A stretch of DNA of 64,000 nucleotides from NCBI RefSeq assembly GCF_000259275.1, contig NC_017735.1, positions 434,001-498,000 on the forward strand. Reading direction: 5' to 3'. The stretch comes from Helicobacter cetorum MIT 99-5656. Lineage in GTDB: Bacteria; Campylobacterota; Campylobacteria; Campylobacterales; Helicobacteraceae. Position 1 is the stretch's first letter; every line of letters begins with the position of its first letter. The notes under the pieces are model-generated. The model had not been told where the DNA came from, searched no databases, and worked only from the letters and a program-made list of their open reading frames with translations. The position numbers were made by a program, and so were the translations under genes. This document shows positions 28,244 to 41,200 of this stretch, in pieces.

Positions 28244-28942
28244 ATGATGGATACACTAGAAAACAATAGGCACATTTTGGAAGAAAAATTAGGCATAAGT
28301 TGTGAATTAAAAACAAATGGAACTAGCAAAAATTATTTTTATAAATACAAGGGTTTTACCATTACGCTTTATTCTACTGGAAAAATTCAAGTTCAAGGTA
28401 AAGAGTGTGCAGAAAAGGACACTTTAAAACAAGAGATTGATGGGTGACTCTTTAAGAAAGAAGTGTAAGATGTTGCAAATGTTTTGCACAAAATATTCAT
28501 TATTTATGAGATTCTAGAAAAACAACTAGAGAACTTTTTAAAAATGCTTGATGTAGAAGCTGAAAAAGTAACAAATGATTCGGGAATGACTATCATAGAA
28601 TCATTGGAAAGTAAGTTGCATAATATTTCAGTTGGTATTGTTCTTTTGACTCTAGATGATAGGGCAATTTCCAAAGCGGATTTTGACAAGGGGAATGAAA
28701 ATTACCATTTACAAGCGAGACAAAATGTTGTTCTTGAAATGGGAATGCTTATGGCTAAATTAGGTAGAAAAAATGTTATTATCTTAGAAAAAGGCGATAT
28801 TAAAGGACCATCGGATATTAGAGGTATTTTTCACTTAGATTTAAGGAATATCTTGTAAAAGAGTGGGTGTTAAATTGGCTCAAAAATTAAGAAATTGCTT
28901 ATGAAAATTAAATCCGATAACTATATAAAATAAGAACCTGTA
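28244..28942 (+). pseudogene. TIR-like (PF10137-type) defence effector, broken
   Basis: The start (ATG with AAGGAT upstream) gives a 67-residue piece resembling a small TBP-like domain (YKGFTITLYSTGKIQVQG). In the same frame, after two stops (TGA at 28445-28447, TAA at 28469-28471), the frame continues as a predicted nucleotide-binding TIR-like domain: HKIFIIY, TIIESLESKLHNISVGIVLL and the diagnostic ARQNVVLEMGMLMAKLG with the likely catalytic Glu, then GPSDIRGIFHLDL. The GHD that normally follows the first strand is missing. A C-terminal tail (KLAQKLRNC) is found in another frame at about 28869. So there are at least two nonsense changes, a small deletion and a frameshift. Confidence 0.7.
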
Positions 28943-29111
28943 AGAATAAAAGAAAATACCTGCGATTCTATAAGTCTCACTTCTTATCAAAGCTTAGCAG
29001 AACTAGAATTGGTTGAAAGTTAAAAAATGCTCATGACAAACCGATATAAACAAAGCATCAAAAAACTAAGAAAGAAATAAATCAAGAAAAGCTTTAAAAA
29101 CATTTCCCTAT

Positions 29112-29228
29112 CCCTGCACCGACTTACATTCCCACTCTTGAAAAGAGCAGTATTATCAGCGATGAAGAGCTTGACTTCCAGGTTCGGAATGGTTAACTGG
29201 GTAGTTCCTCTTCTCTAAAGACACAAGG
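29112..29228 (-). rRNA. rrf: 5S ribosomal RNA
   Basis: About 117 nt on the minus strand. CCTTGTG at the 5' end pairs with the 3' GTGCAGGG to form helix I. The internal GAAGAGGAACTACCC and CCATTCCGAACCTGGAAG are the conserved 5S segments. It lies about 180 bases downstream of 23S. An imperfect stem (29228-29275) sits just before it in the spacer. Confidence 0.93.
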
Positions 29229-29352
29229 AAAAGGGAGTTAAAAACAAAATCGTTGTTTGTTCTTAACTCCCCTTTCTACTAGGGAAAATATTTTTAACAA
29301 AGAAGATTGTTAATCGCCTATAAGTTCTCGTAAAACCCAATCTCTCTTACAC

Positions 29353-29396
29353 TCAGTAAGGCAGTGGTAACTTATCCATGCTTAATTGTCGTTATT
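29353..29396 (-). other. 3' half of the 23S rRNA processing stem
   Basis: Two blocks, 29353-29369 (TCAGTAAGGCAGTGGTA) and 29384-29396 (AATTGTCGTTATT), are exactly complementary to blocks upstream of 23S (32373-32389 and 32340-32352). In the precursor the flanks would form a long, interrupted duplex, the usual RNase III substrate. Confidence 0.8.
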
Positions 29397-29410
29397 TTAT
29401 AAAAAAGCAA

Positions 29411-32297
<2,887 letters not shown>

Positions 32298-32918
32298 AAA
32301 TTCTAAAATATCCTTTAAAACCCGCCTTTTTATATAATGAATAACGACAATTGCATGAATATTCTTCAACACTACCACTGCCTTACTGAATATAAGACAG
32401 AGTAATTGTAGTTTTACTTTACTTTTACATAGGCTATTAACAATATTAAATCAAATAACTTCGTTTTAGTGATAACTTGCTAAAATGTTTTGATTAAAAA
32501 TACCCATAAACTCTCAAACCTTAAACCCAAATCTAAAAAGTTTGACTTTAATCAAATCTCTTTATATTTTTGCTTTTTAAAGTCTGTTAGCTCTTGGTTA
32601 AATTTAATAACTTTTAAGCTTGTCGTTAAAAACGAAATGTAATTATAGACACGCAATGCTTAAAGTTTGCTTAAACTAATAGAATTATTTAGAATAGAGT
32701 TTGATTGAGCAGCAAATAAAAAGTTTAAAAGTTTTTTGGAAATTGTTGGGGAATGGGGTCAGAGAAGATTAGAAAGCTGTAAAAAACTATAATCTGAATA
32801 AGGTAGTATCCGAAATATGAGACATATCAAATTATTAAAGAAAGTCCTAACCAAACACAAAACAACAAAGAATAAAGAGCGAGTTTTAATAACAATAGGA
32901 TCTAAACCCTAAAAAGCT
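32298..32918. other. 23S leader and intergenic DNA, no protein gene seen
   Basis: The first 100 bases upstream of 23S hold the 5' half of the processing stem (32340-32352, 32373-32389). The rest up to the Hop pseudogene contains a likely rRNA promoter near 32645 and no open frame longer than about 30 codons with a credible start. Confidence 0.6.
32642..32647 (-). promoter_or_regulatory. Probable -10 box of the 23S-5S operon
   Basis: TATAAT on the minus strand, preceded by GTGTC (the Helicobacter -14 feature) and by two TTTAAGC heptamers that match the Helicobacter -35 consensus TTAAGC. Transcription would begin near 32635, giving a leader of about 340 nt that contains the 5' processing stem. 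Confidence 0.45.
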
Positions 32919-34638
32919 CTAGTAAGCAAAGACATAATTAAGATAGAAGCTATACATCTTTCTGTATTCAAGTTTTGCACCCATAAAGCTATAGTAGTTA
33001 GCGTTAATGGTGGGGATTTTCATTCCAAATTCTAAGCCATGTTGTGGGGCTTTAGAATTTTTACTTTCAGCCAGATTCACTCTAGTGCCAAAATTGAATA
33101 AAAATTGGAAATTAGACGAACTGATATTAGCTTTATAAACGCTGTTAACGTTTTCTAAAACCACTCTATTATTATTAATCCATGAAGTGCCAGCCAATGC
33201 GATTCCTGCAAAGAAACCAAAGATAGTTTGCCAGCCTTACCAAAAACAGTCATGTCTTTATCATTGATTAAGTTATATAGCCCATCTGCACCCACACCAT
33301 AAGTGAGCACATTAGAGCTAGAATCAAAGAAGCTAGACTTAATATTAGTGTGGTTATAGTCAAAGAAGCCATAATACCTTGCACCATAGCGTTTCTCAGT
33401 GCCAAAGAATTGTTTATAGCCTGCCATAATGCCAATACCATTCATCACTCCGCTGTTATCTTGAGACTTAATCACCCCTACATGCCTAAAAGGGTTATTC
33501 CCCATAGTGTCTAAAGCCTTAGTAAGGTTGGAAGCTTGAGTTTGGTTGATGTGATACAAAACATTGTTATTCACAGGTGCATCGGAGCTAATCGTTGAGT
33601 AAGCAGTGGACTAAATAGATTCACCTAGGCTCTGTGTGTTGGCAAAAGAGTCTCTTAGAGCCACTTTATTGGAAGCTAGATGCACCACATTATTAGCAAG
33701 ATGGACATTTTGAACGCTCTCATTCCCATAATATTTGAACTGCTTGAGTGGAATTTTCTTGCTCGCCTGAAACCTTGGATTGCGAGTTTTGTTGAACCTT
33801 ATTAAGATTTGTAGAATCTGTAACGAGCTGCTGTGCTGCTTGAAACATTTTTTGCACTTGTTAGAAAAAGGAGAAAGCTTTGATACCACCAGCGTTGGGT
33901 TGACCAAATTTACTTGGAGCACTCTCAAAAATCCATGGATTATGCCATACTAAATCATTCATCAAATCCTGCACAACCCTTAAAAGTGATTGTGGGAATT
34001 GTAGATTGCTAGGCGTAGAACTTGCTACGCTAGAAACAGCTACTTGAGGAGTGTCTGTGTCAGCAGGAACAGAAACTTTTTGACCATTAGCACATTTTCC
34101 ATTTAGACCACAGAGTTGGGCTGACTATCTTTAAGCTCATCGGCTAATTTTCTCATTTTTTCAAATGTATTTTTAGTTACACTCCCCAGAACTTCATCTA
34201 TTTGAACATTATTGTTAATGTAGCGTAAAAACAAATCCCACACCACTAATACAGCTTTAATACTTGCATTGACCACTTGGAATGCGGATAAGTTTGCTTT
34301 GTTGGCATAATTATAATTATTGTTAGAAAAAGATTAGATATTGCTTATAGCACTACTGATAAGATAAGATTAGTATCTGAACCCTTTTTTACGGCACAAT
34401 TAAGTTCAGTAAGTTAGGCCAAAGAATTTTGCAACTCTTGGTAGTAATTGGCTAATTGTTTGATTTCGCCGGTGTTTTTAGCAATTTGAGTGGCTTGACC
34501 AAGTTGATACCCCACGCTTATAAAATAGCCATTGTATTCAGTAAATACAAAATGTGGGGTTAAAAATAAGCTTAGAATTAATGCTATGGTTGTTTTTTGT
34601 ATAAATTTCCTTTTAAGAAAGTAGCATTCAAATATCAT
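32919..34638 (-). pseudogene. Decayed Hop-family outer membrane adhesin
   Basis: Pieces in several frames together cover a Hop protein. The start (34638) has a signal peptide and the Hop N-terminus NGYFISVGYQLGQATQIAKN. A middle part carries the Cys-loop LCGLNGKCANGQ and RVVQDLMNDLVWHNPW. Later come YKQFFGTEKRYGARYYGFFDY and a C-terminal barrel ending KMYSFYLNYVFAY. Stops or frame changes lie near 34410, 33930, 33600 and 33190. The SabA/BabA-type adhesins have this plan, but the member cannot be named. A beta-barrel of this class with multiple lesions cannot be repaired by slipped-strand repair. Confidence 0.8.
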
Positions 34639-34794
34639 CGTGGTTGTAGCCTTATTAAGTATGATTTAGTCATTTTAGTGTGTGATTTATTGGTAGGTAT
34701 TATTTATTAGTGGCGTTCTTTTTGCGGAGTGTAGTTTTTAAAAATCTCATTATCTAGTCATCTATTCTTTGAACAGATTTAAGAAAGATTGTTG

Positions 34795-34800
34795 TAGAAT
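34795..34800 (+). promoter_or_regulatory. -10 box of the aapA-like locus
   Basis: TGTAGAAT, with TAGAAT at 34795-34800. Transcription would start near 34807, 48 bases upstream of the toxin ATG. Confidence 0.5.
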
Positions 34801-34854
34801 AAACACCCCCCTAAGTAGGTTTATGGGGATAAATTTTAAATAAAGGAGTTTGTT

Positions 34855-34947
34855 ATGGCTAGAAAACATGGCAAAAACTCCTAGAAGACATTATGCCTTG
34901 AAATTAAGTTTTTAGGGCTTAAAGTTGTTGTTTCTTTAGAGAGATAG
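34855..34947 (+). pseudogene. aapA: AapA-type type I toxin with an amber codon at position 10
   Basis: With an AAAGGAG ribosome-binding site at 34842-34848, the frame reads MARKHGKNS, then TAG, then KTLCLEIKFLGLKVVVSLER and a stop. This matches the 30-residue AapA1 toxin of H. pylori (starts MATKHGKNSW, then KTLYLKISFLGCKVVVLLKR as I recall it), with the Trp codon TGG changed to TAG. Downstream, AAACTCCTTT (35061-35070) and TTTATCC are complementary to the ribosome-binding region (AAAGGAGTTT, GGATAAA). These could form the long-range fold that keeps AapA full-length mRNA translationally silent. Only a nonapeptide would be made. Confidence 0.8.
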
Positions 34948-35157
34948 CTTGTAAAGTTTTTCAAAAGTTTCCTTTAAAGCCTTTTTAGGTTTTAAAGGTT
35001 TTCTCTAAAAGATTTATCCTTAGCTTGTGAGGTTAAAAACAATCAAGCTTTTTAAAATTAAAACTCCTTTAAATTTTATCCTAATTTAATCGCTCTTTTT
35101 AGTGGCATTTGTTTTCTTGGCAATTTTAAAGTGTGTTTTAAAAAATAAAATTTAAGT

Positions 35158-35280
35158 TATAATTGAAGTCTAAGGAAGTTAAATACCTAAAGAAGTAGGA
35201 CTTCTCTAGGCGTTGGCTCTCTAAATTTAATTTAGAAAGGAGCCGACATGAACATTGTTACTATAGCAAAAAAGCTAAAA
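35158..35280 (+). other. Possible small RNA/ORF with its ribosome-binding site in a hairpin
   Basis: TATAAT at 35158-35163 is followed by a hairpin (GGCTC at 35215-35219 with GAGCC at 35240-35244, inner TCTAAA/TTTAGA). Its 3' arm contains AAAGGAG, five bases before an ATG at 35248. The frame (MNIVTIAKKLKYHSHAYISG...) continues 44 codons but soon runs antisense into the 3' end of the autotransporter gene. It could be the 5' part of another silenced small ORF, or the hairpin may simply end imaA transcription from the other side. Confidence 0.3.
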
Positions 35281-38200
35281 TACCACTCTCATGCCTACAT
35301 TTCCGGTTACATTAATATCTTGGTATTGCAAGCCAAATCTAAGCCCAACCCCAGCATTCACATACGCCAAACGCCATAAACGCATTTCGCCCCCTGTTAC
35401 TAAGCTTGCAAAAGTGTTGAACGCTCCGCCTTTGCGATACAACAAAGTGTTTTCACCCATAAAACGCACCACTTTATCGCCTTTAGAATGCACCAAAATA
35501 TCCCTACCTAACTTAGCTGTTACAAAATAATAGGAATTTTTACCAAAATATTGACGGCTTTCTAAACCCACATTGAGCGTTAAAATGGATTTGTTAGTAG
35601 GGTTAGCATCAGTAGCGAATTGTTGATAGGCTAAATTATTCATTTTACCTTTTATGCCACTTAATCCCATGAAATAATAGCTCAAGCCCACTTGGGGTTT
35701 TAAGATGACGCTCTTATGTTTAAAAATAAAATCATAGCCATAATTCCCATTAAGACTGGTTGTCCAAGTGTTATAGTTGTAGTGCTGGTTTAATACAGAG
35801 AGCAAGGCATTATGAGAATCAATGGTTGTAGTATTGCTTCCATAAGTCTCATTCGCACTCAAAGTGATTTCGCTTCTTTTTACAAAGGCTCTTGCATACA
35901 TTCCCACATTCACATTATTAGAAAGAGAACTCATAATACGCCCATTAAACCCACTATATCCATAAGCTACATAACCCCCAAGAATCACATTTTTAATAAA
36001 CCTATCATAGCCCACATTCAAACCATAAAGCGTGCCATTACCCCCAGCTACAAAACTTGCTCCCCCCACCCCTTGAACCCAAACATTGTTTTTATGCTTG
36101 TCTCGCTCTGTGTATTTAAGAATGAAATCTAAGGCGTTAGGATTAGCATCACTAAACCGCTTGTTTTTAAGCTCTAACAAACGCTCAAACAAGTTTGGCT
36201 CCACTTCAGCCCTAAAATTAGAAAGCTTAGTCAAACGACTGGTTTGCTGGGTGTAGCTTGCAATTTCTAAGAGCCTTGTAGCGTTATTTCTAAAACTAGG
36301 GTTAGAAATTAAACTCATGGTGTTTTCAAGGTCTCTAGCTACATTCAACACTTCATTCAAAGAATGGTTTTGCAAATAAATCGGTGCAAAAAGCGGATTT
36401 TCTTTAGACTCTATCATCAATTTTGAAAGCCACCTAATAACGCCACTCCCCCCTATGGTTTCAATTTGAGTTAAAGCGTTTTTACCTTGAATCCCCACAA
36501 TATAATCTTGTAGAGTAGGGGGTATAAAATCCATGATTTTATGCCCATAGGACATCTTAATTTGGTTATACAAAATAGAAAGACTTAGAATATTGTTCTT
36601 TATGGTGTTTTTTGTGGGGGTTTCTTGAGTTACGCTATCTTTGTTTAGAGCCGGCTCTAACGCTACACTTAATAATAACCCCTTATCTTGCAATTGAACT
36701 TGTTGCCCCAAATAAGTCAACACACCATTTTTTTCTTCTATATGGTGTCCGTTAATATTGATTAAAGTATAGAGTTTTAAATAAGATTGCAAGCTATTTG
36801 GGTTGATGTTGTAGTTAATGTAACGATTGCTTTTTAATAAAGTATAAGTTGTATCATTAGCCACACTATTAGTAATGTTGATAAAAGGCGCGTGAGTGGT
36901 ATTGAGATTGACTACACCCCCCACTTGAATGAGTGGCATTGTAGGGTTTTGAGAATTTGCTAAATTAAAATGTATTGCCCCCAAATTGTTTAAACTCCCC
37001 CCTACTTCTATGCCATAAATACCGGTGCTTAAAGAAGCGTTTTGTGCGATAGTTAAATGGTTACGCACCCCTATTTTATGAGTGGTGTTATTATTAAATT
37101 CGCCTTGAATATTCAAATCATTCGTTGTAAAGCTTGCATTTTCGCTTAAACTTGCTTTTTGAGAAATAATTAAGTGATTGCCTTGAAAGGAAGCGTTATT
37201 ATAGAGATATAAATTTTTGATACTTGAAGAACCTTTAATCTTTGAAAAATCAACCATCCCATTAGCATAAATATTGCCTGAAAAATTAAAATTATTTGCT
37301 GTAACGCTCAAACTCTCATCATTATTATTCAAGACAATTTGCGTGTTATGATTTGAAGAAGTGTCATTTTGGCTAGAATGCGTTGGACTGATAAGCTCAC
37401 AAGAATTTGTAGGACTAGATGCATTTGAAGTAATAGAGTTTTTTGGAGTTTCACTCACACAGCTTGCATTCACGAAAATATTTCCTTGAGACACGGACAC
37501 ATTGTTATTTGTAGCGTTAATATTAAGCCCATTGCTTGCATTAAGCGTGGTAATATCAATGTTAGAAACTTGATGAGACAATAAATTAAGCGTGCCTAGG
37601 TGTTTACTAAACTCCATGCGATTGTTTCCAGCAAAGACTAGCGAACTCCCCGCATTAAAGCTTAGTGTTCCCCCATTTGCATTAGAGAAGCTAGAATTTT
37701 GCACAAAAATCACACCTTGAGCGTTAAAATTAAAATCTCCTTTTTGCCACACTTGACTTAAACCATAAGGAGCAAAAAGCCCTTTATTGCCTAAACTAGG
37801 CATTAAATCTCCCAAACCTTTTTCATAAATCAAACCCAAGCCCTTAGCACTAAGGACTTTATCTAACACACCTTTAACTTGCTGGTTTTGTAACAGGCTT
37901 TTTATAGAATTAAGAGTGTCTTGCCCTAAAAACTCGCCTATCATTTTTTCGCCCAAAGTTATTGCATCGTTTTTCAAAGCGTTGCTAGGATTGACAACAT
38001 CTTGTAATACCACACTAATTACTTGCCCTATATCATTTGCTGAAATATAACCTGTAATTTGATTAAACAAATTCTTTTTGCTGAGCAACTCATTAATGGA
38101 CATGCCACCTATCATTTTCTCAGGGTTTTGTAAATCTATACCCCCTATTCCAGCTAACCCCCCTACTAAGCCTGTCCAAAAACCCAATTTTTGTTTGATT

Positions 38201-41200
38201 AAATCCTTAATCACCTGATTTAATCCACTATGATTCATCAGATTTTCAAAGTTTTGTTTGCCTAAAAGCTGGTTAAGGCTCTCACCTTTTTCCTTTTCAC
38301 TTAGAGTTTTACCGATAACACTACTACTCCCTAACATCTCAGCGATTAAATTCCCTAAGCCCCCAGCGTTTGTCATAGATTGCTTGGCCACTTCGCCTAA
38401 GATATTAGCAAGCCCAGCTTGATTAAAAACCTTATTGATTCCATCTTGACCTAGCATGCTAAAAATCCCATCGGTTTGAGAGCTTATGATATTAGCCTTA
38501 TTGAGACTTAATGAAGTCGCACTATTAAAAGTTACGCTCGCACTCCCCCCAGTCCCCCACGCATTCCCACTCCCTAAAGTGCCGGTAAGATAAATCTCTT
38601 TTGCGTTGAAAGTCGTGTTGATATAACCCAAAGTGGCTGAGCTAGACTCTAAAAGCTGTCCTAAATAGGTATTTCTAAATTTTTGACAAACTATATCGGT
38701 GTGGTTACAAGGCTTTTCATAGCCTAATCCCCCAAACCAAATAGCACTATTCGTATTAGTTTGTCCTATTTTGGTTGCCCCCACAATCAAAGAGCCATTA
38801 TTGAAATTTTGCACGACAGAATTATTAGCATTACTGATAAATTCGTTAATATTTTTCCAATCACTAGGAGTTATAAGATTTTCAAGCTCATTGAGCTTTT
38901 CACCTTGCGAATCACTAAGGCTTGAAAGCGAAAGCTTACCCCCTAAAATCCCTTTTATTTTAGGGTATAAGCCAAGTGCCATTTTCCCTAAGGCTTTAAG
39001 ATTATTCAAATCATAGCCCTTATTAAAAATGTGTAGGGCTTCAATAGGATTGCCTTGTGCGTTGTAGGTTTGTGGAATAGTGGGTGCTGAAGCGTGGTTA
39101 GAACTAGGGTAATAATAGCCTTTAATATTGCTGGTTAGATAGAATGTGCCTTGTGCGTTATCGCTATAGGAATACACACCATTTTTATTAGTGTAAGTCT
39201 TTTGATAGTTAAAGATTTCAGGGGCGATGTTATAGAGTGTGTTGTTAATCCCTGGAATTTGAGAGAGCGTAACGCTCAATTGATTGTTTTTAAAACTCTC
39301 AGTAATTTTTAACGCATTATTGAGCGGGTTAGTAAAACTATAAGTTTGATTTGTAGCGTCATAAACCCCATCACTAATTTGCATGCCAAAGAAATTGATG
39401 TGGTTATACCAAGTGTTATTGCTTATATTTGCTTTAACGATACTATATACACGCTCTTTATTATCACTGAGATTGCTCAATAAATCAATGTTTGCAATAT
39501 TCAAGTTCCCTTGATTATTGAAAGTAAGATTGCTATTTCCTAAATTTAACACGCTCTGATTATTGTTAGCGTTTAAGAGATTACCCCCTAAGCTCAGTCG
39601 TGCATGAACATTAAGGGCTTGATTAAAGGTAATGGGGCTTTGAGAGTTTGAAAACGCATTATCATAGAAATTAAACGCCGTGTTAGTGGCTATCGTGCCA
39701 GAATTTTTAAAATCTAAAGAAGAATGATTGCTAAAATTAAACTGACCCCCTAAAGAAACCGCTTTGTTAAACACGATAGAAGAGTTGTTGTTTAGATTAA
39801 CGCTCAGTTCAGGCGAATTAAAAGTGGTTTCTCCATTAAAATTGATATGAGAGCTATTATTGACAATCAAGCTCGCCTTATCATTGAGCGTTGCGTTGCT
39901 GGATACATTAATGGTGCTTTGATTAAGATCTAATGAGCTGGTATCGTTCATGTTTAAACTACCCTTAATTTCAAGGGTTGAATGATTACTCGCACTAATA
40001 GAAGCGTTTTGATTGAAATTGATTTGATTAGCCGCAATGGTGCTTGTCCCTACCGAAACGCTTAAATTAGAATTATCAAATACCACTTGATTTGTAGCGT
40101 TAATTTGATATAAGCCTGAACTTAAATTCGTGCTGTCAGTAAAATTAATCGTGTTAGTGGCGTTGAATTTAAAGATAGATTGCGTAGCCCCCACATAGCC
40201 CCTAAAGGAGCTGTTAGAAAAATCCATGTTTGAAGAAGTGAAGCTAAAATTAGGCTTACCACCATTTTGTGCGGTATTATCTATAAAATGCGAATTTTGA
40301 GCTTGAATATTAGCGTTGCTAGAAAAATTCATTTGCGAAACACCTAAAAGACCTGTTCCAGCGGAGCGGTTATATAAAGTCGCATTCGTTAAGATAATAC
40401 CTTGAAGCCCCTTAAAATTGAGATTTGCACCCCCGCCACTAGAGACACGATTCCCACTTTCAATACTACCGGTAATGTAAATCTTTTGTGCTTCATAATG
40501 CCCTGTGATAAAGCCTACACATTGTAAATTCCAACAATGCCCACTTGCATCATTACTCCCTGCTCCCTTATTATCCCCAAAGCGAATCACCACATCAGAT
40601 TGTGGCGCATCGCTTGCATTCGTCCATAGTTGCTTAGCCCCAAAAACAATAGCACTATTTTGCCCTGTAAAGATTTGAGAAAAGGACTTCGCACTAGAAG
40701 TATAAAAATTAATGCTCTTGTCATAATAATAAATTACATCATTTTGATGATTCCCTAAGTTATTGTTATAACTCTTAGGAATATAGGTCATAAAACCTAA
40801 GATATTTTGAAAATCTACATGCTTAGGGTCTTCCATATTTTCATGGTAAAACACCATGTCCACACCCAAACGCCTGATAGAAATACTATTTTGTGAAAAA
40901 GTTTCTTGAAAATTATAGGTTTGATTATCAATTGTGTAAGTAACATCATAAACCCCTAAGCCATTACCCAAACTAGAACTAGAAACTACCTTTTCACTAC
41001 TCGCTCCATGCCCTTGATAATTGATGATTTTCCATAGATTCTTAGCAAACGCATTGTTATAATCAATATTTTTAGAAGAGCTAATAATGGTAATAGGGTT
41101 GCCATTAGAAATTGCTTGATTAATGTTGATTGTAGAATTTGTGCCAAAAGTAATCGTGCCATTACCAAAAGACAAGGGGTTGTTTAAATTCTTTAGAGTG

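Noticed and set aside
32817..32912. 31-codon ORF starting MRHIKLLKKVLTKHKTTKNK
   Set aside because: No ribosome-binding site, no resemblance to AapA peptides, and basic composition expected by chance in A-rich DNA.
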